DNA from: Henriciella marina
GTDB taxonomy: Bacteria > Pseudomonadota > Alphaproteobacteria > Caulobacterales > Hyphomonadaceae
Assembly (NCBI RefSeq): GCF_027213945.1
Contig: NZ_JAPWGW010000005.1
Location: 171,841-235,840, forward strand
Length of the DNA: 64,000 nt
Reading direction: 5' to 3'
The number at the start of each line of letters is the position of its first letter. The stretch's first letter is position 1. The notes under the pieces were generated by a model that had not been told where the DNA came from, did not search any database, and saw only the letters and a list, made by a program, of their open reading frames with translations. This document shows, piece after piece, positions 61,404 through 64,000 of the stretch. Both the position numbers and the translations under genes were made by a program.

Positions 61404-63395
61404 ATGACTTACAGAATGGCCGCATCGGCCTTTGCCCTCGCATTCGTTTCAATGTCGTCATTTGCTCATACCGAAGGCAGCAATGTTGACGTTCCTGCGC
61501 CGCCGCCTGCAGGTGAGGCAAGTGAGGCGACCGCCGCTGCCAACCGCGCCATTGCCGAACGACTGCCGCTTGAGAATCAGGGCGACTTCGAAGACGCTTC
61601 GCGGGGTTTTCTGGCCGCGATAGACGCCGACGCGATCCTCGATGAAGATGGCAATACGGTCTGGTCCATCCCGCAATTCGACTTCCTGCAGGGCGACGCG
61701 CCCGCCACGGTGAACCCGTCGCTCTGGCGCCAGTCGGCGCTTGCGGCTCGGCATGGTCTATTCGAGGTGAAAGAGGGAATCTGGCAGGTACGGGGCTATG
61801 ACCTTTCCGTCATGACCGTCATTCGCGGCGAGACAGGCTGGATCATCGTTGATCCTCTGACGGTGAGGGAGACGGCTGCAGCCGCGCTCAAGCTGGTCAA
61901 CGATACACTGGGTGAGCGCCCTGTCACCGGCGTTCTCTACACGCACGCCCACGCTGACCATTTTGGCGGTGCCCGCGGCGTGATCAGCGAAGAAGAGATA
62001 GAGGCGCGCGGCGTGCCAGTGCTTGCGCCAATCGGCTTTACTGAAAGCGCCGTCGCCGAAAACCTCATCGCGGGCAATCTGATGCAGCGCCGCGCAGTTC
62101 TCATGTTCGGCAACACGATACCTCGCTCACCGCAGGCGGTCGTCGGCACGGGGCTTGGTCCGGGTCTTCCGCAGGGCAAAACGGGGCTTGTGCTGCCGAC
62201 CGAAGAAATCGAAGGCTGGGGCACTGTCCGCGAGATTGATGGTGTGACATTTGAATTCATGGATGCAGGCGGCACCGAGGCGCCTGCCGAATTCATGTTC
62301 TACCTGCCGCAGTTCGACGCGCTCTGCACCGCCGAAGTGGCGACCGGCACGTTCCATAACGTCCTGACATCCCGCGGGGCAAAGGTGCGCGATGCGCTGA
62401 AATGGAGCCGCGTGATCGACCGGGCGCTCGCCGACTATGGCGACAGGTCAGACGTCGTTTTCGCGTCCCATCACTGGCCAAGCTGGGGGCAGGAGAATGT
62501 CGAGACCTTCCTGCGCAACCAGCGCGATACCTATCGCTATGTGCACGACCAGACGCTGCGCCGTGCCAATGCCGGCGCCACGATGACGGAGGCTGCGGAG
62601 ACGATCCCCGAGCCGGTGTTCAGCCAGGAAGATTTTTCGACGCGCGGCTATTACGGCACGCTGAACCATAACTCCAAGGCGGTCTATCAATACTATTATG
62701 GCTGGTGGAGCGGCGTGCCCGCCAACTATCACGCCTTGCCGGATGCAGAGACCGCGCCCCGCTATGTCGAGGCGATGGGCGGGCTCGAGGCGGTTCTCGC
62801 GCGCGGGGCCGATGCCCATGAGAAAGGTGACTACCGGTGGGCTGCAGAACTGTTCAACAAGGCCGTCTTTGCGGACCCCGATAGCCAGCCGGCAAAGGAC
62901 TGGCTGGCGGCCACCTATGAACAGATGGGTTTTCAGGCTGAGAGCGGCTCCTGGCGCAGCTACTTCCTGACCGCCGCATCCGAACTTAGAAATGGAGTCC
63001 CAGAGAGTGGGGCGCCCAATCTCGGCAATGCCGACTTCCTTGCCGCGGTTCCCACACTCGATCTGTTCGATGCGCTGGCCAGCCGCTACAACCCTGAAAA
63101 GCTCTCGCGAGAGCCGTTTGCCGTCGTCTTTGCGTTCAGCGATACCGGCGAAAACATCCGCGTCGAAGTCGGCCGTGATGTCATTGTACCGCGCAACGTT
63201 ACTGAAACGGGTGACGCGGCCGCAACGCTGAACATGACGCGCGCGGACTTCAACAGGCTGATCCTGCGCGAGGCAAATGTGCTTCAACTTGCAGGTTCAG
63301 GCGCGCTTTCCATCGAAGGGGAAGGGGCCGCTGCCGCCGCATTTCTTGGCGCGCTAGACCAACCGGAATTCTGGTTCCCAGTGGTGACGCCATGA
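61404..63395 (+). CDS. Alkyl sulfatase (SdsA1-type metallo-beta-lactamase fold)
   Basis: A 663-residue exported enzyme releasing sulfate from alkyl sulfates such as SDS. A GGGAGGA ribosome-binding site precedes the ATG at 61404. Residues 1-21 form a signal peptide (cleavage near SSFAH). The metallo-beta-lactamase domain has VLYTHAHADHFGGARG (zinc site, near 178), PAEFMFYLPQFDALCTAEVA (near 295) and VVFASHHWPSWGQENVETFL (near 350). The dimerisation domain (YVEAMGGLEAVLARGADAHE, near 455) and a C-terminal SCP2-like domain follow, giving the full SdsA1 order and length. It probably supplies sulfur or carbon from surfactant-like esters. Confidence 0.93.
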   Translation: MTYRMAASAFALAFVSMSSFAHTEGSNVDVPAPPPAGEASEATAAANRAIAERLPLENQGDFEDASRGFLAAIDADAILDEDGNTVWSIPQFDFLQGDAPATVNPSLWRQSALAARHGLFEVKEGIWQVRGYDLSVMTVIRGETGWIIVDPLTVRETAAAALKLVNDTLGERPVTGVLYTHAHADHFGGARGVISEEEIEARGVPVLAPIGFTESAVAENLIAGNLMQRRAVLMFGNTIPRSPQAVVGTGLGPGLPQGKTGLVLPTEEIEGWGTVREIDGVTFEFMDAGGTEAPAEFMFYLPQFDALCTAEVATGTFHNVLTSRGAKVRDALKWSRVIDRALADYGDRSDVVFASHHWPSWGQENVETFLRNQRDTYRYVHDQTLRRANAGATMTEAAETIPEPVFSQEDFSTRGYYGTLNHNSKAVYQYYYGWWSGVPANYHALPDAETAPRYVEAMGGLEAVLARGADAHEKGDYRWAAELFNKAVFADPDSQPAKDWLAATYEQMGFQAESGSWRSYFLTAASELRNGVPESGAPNLGNADFLAAVPTLDLFDALASRYNPEKLSREPFAVVFAFSDTGENIRVEVGRDVIVPRNVTETGDAAATLNMTRADFNRLILREANVLQLAGSGALSIEGEGAAAAAFLGALDQPEFWFPVVTP

Positions 63396-63468
63396 TGTGA
63401 TGTGCAGACGGCGCTGTTTGGCCTCTTGCCCGCATGGGGCCATCCGGTTAGTCAGGCAATCTGGCTTG

Positions 63469-63558
63469 GGAGAGGTGGCCGAGTGGCTGAAGGCGCGCCC
63501 CTGCTAAGGGCGTATACGTTTACGCGTATCGAGGGTTCGAATCCCTTCCTCTCCGCCA
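63469..63558 (+). tRNA. tRNA-Ser (anticodon GCT)
   Basis: A 90-nt class II tRNA. The acceptor stem GGAGAGG (63469-63475) pairs with CCTCTCC (63548-63554), followed by discriminator G and an encoded CCA at 63556-63558. The D-arm is GGCCGAGTGGCTGAAGGC-like, the anticodon loop CTGCTAA has GCT at 63503-63505, there is a long variable arm (GTATACG with CGCGTAT pairing), and the T-loop is GGTTCGAATCC. It reads AGC and AGU serine codons. Confidence 0.97.
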
Positions 63559-63600
63559 GCCAGTCTTCCGAAAATCCCGAGAATCGAGACGTCTGCGAAT

Positions 63601-63621
63601 AGTCCCGACAATTCCGGGACT
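63601..63621 (+). terminator. Hairpin downstream of tRNA-Ser
   Basis: AGTCCCG at 63601-63607 pairs perfectly with CGGGACT at 63615-63621 around a 7-nt loop, 43 bp after the tRNA. There is only a TTAT tail, so it may be a weak terminator or part of a recombination site. Confidence 0.4.
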
Positions 63622-63735
63622 TATCGCCCGTATCAGCGACTAAAATCTGCAGTTTCCGTCTCCATTCTCGTGCAATCGTGCACTTTCAGCCAAAAGTCTC
63701 TGTCGGCCAATTTTTCAGTCAAGTTTAGCGGCATT

Positions 63736-63906
63736 TTCCCTGTTTTCGCCCGATTTACAGCGAAATCGCTTACTTTTGCAGGGAAACGTCGACTCCTAAG
63801 GCTGCTAAATCGCGTGTTTACAGTGCTCTAAAGCTAAATTCCCTGCGTGCAATAACAGGGAATATTTTGATCCATAACAGGGAAATTTATTTTCTTTAAC
63901 AGGGAA
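63736..63906. repeat. AACAGGGAA iteron-like repeat array in AT-richer DNA
   Basis: The 442-bp tail after the tRNA has no plausible gene. It contains six CAGGGAA-type sites: inverted TTCCCTGTT at 63736-63744, TGCAGGGAA at 63777-63785, inverted TTCCCTGC at 63839-63846, and three identical AACAGGGAA copies at 63854-63862, 63876-63884 and 63898-63906. The last three are spaced exactly 22 bp apart, about two helical turns, with AT-rich spacers. CGTGCAAT occurs at 63669 and again at 63846, abutting the first of the three. This looks like a set of protein-binding sites (iterons or an integrase/att region). The element continues beyond the window, so its nature is not settled. Confidence 0.6.
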
Positions 63907-64000
63907 AAATCGGCGAACGGACCGTAAGCGTCCAATAGTGACACGCTTGTGCGCGGTGTGGGGCGTTCGATCTCTTTCGGCTGGTGTTCAAAAGTCGAGA

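Noticed and set aside
63736..63906. CRISPR array
   Set aside because: Only nine bases are repeated, copies occur in both orientations, spacing is 22 bp, and no cas gene is present.
63962..63985. Duplicated tRNA-Ser 3' end as an att site
   Set aside because: GTTCGATCTCTTTCGG shares only a short TTCGA start with the tRNA T-arm; the match breaks down too soon to count as a direct repeat.

Overview
The window is high-GC, gene-dense bacterial DNA with short intergenic gaps and many ATGA or 1-4 nt gene overlaps. The gene content points to an alphaproteobacterium, most likely a prosthecate or budding marine member of the Caulobacterales such as Hyphomonadaceae. The reasons are a compact holdfast-type polysaccharide locus at 39.3-48.1 kb, many lipid and aromatic catabolism genes, and palindromic intergenic repeats of a kind common in that group. 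The genus-level placement is inference.

Layout. 0-11 kb: a divergent PEP carboxylase-like protein cut by the left edge, DUF2855, nitronate monooxygenase, CaiB-type CoA transferase, ROK sugar kinase, an acyl-CoA dehydrogenase, an HPP-CBS membrane protein, DusA and a TauE/SafE permease. 11-17.9 kb: a retropepsin-like protease, DUF1289, a CobT homologue lacking key residues, then an acyl-CoA oxidation cluster with a PimC/PimD-like dehydrogenase pair, enoyl-CoA hydratase and RidA. 18-26 kb: a GPH-type sugar transporter, a DegP-like periplasmic protease, an S9 lipoprotein peptidase, and a divergent pair made of a Gly/Glu-repeat lipoprotein and a PiuC-type hydroxylase around a candidate Fur box. 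26-35.7 kb: RarA, a membrane dipeptidase, an NhaC antiporter, a penicillin acylase broken by one in-frame amber codon, dienelactone hydrolase, and a nucleoside hydrolase/ribokinase salvage pair.

35.7-49.8 kb: crotonase plus amidohydrolase, a 2-oxoglutarate/Fe(II) oxygenase, a small Sel1 protein, then the holdfast-type locus: exporter (HfsD), chain-length protein (HfsA), P-loop partner (HfsB), polymerase, two family-2 glycosyltransferases, deacetylase (HfsH) and initiating sugar-phosphate transferase (HfsE). No flippase is visible. 49.3-58.5 kb: MarR-controlled 4-hydroxyphenylpyruvate dioxygenase plus a VOC protein, a PaoABC-like molybdenum aldehyde oxidoreductase operon, and an HxlR/DUF4437/nitroreductase/SDR group that looks like an electrophile response. 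58.6-64 kb: a TPR lipoprotein, about 1 kb of non-coding palindromic DNA, an alkyl sulfatase of the metallo-beta-lactamase fold, tRNA-Ser(GCT), and an AT-richer non-coding tail.

The most unusual signals are non-coding. Downstream of tRNA-Ser, three AACAGGGAA motifs sit exactly 22 bp apart, with three related copies of either orientation nearby. A 400-bp block at 60.74-61.15 kb is packed with hairpins and fits no RNA family I can recall. Among proteins, the CobT-like and PEPC-like enzymes with altered catalytic motifs and the iron-linked Gly/Glu-repeat lipoprotein stand out.
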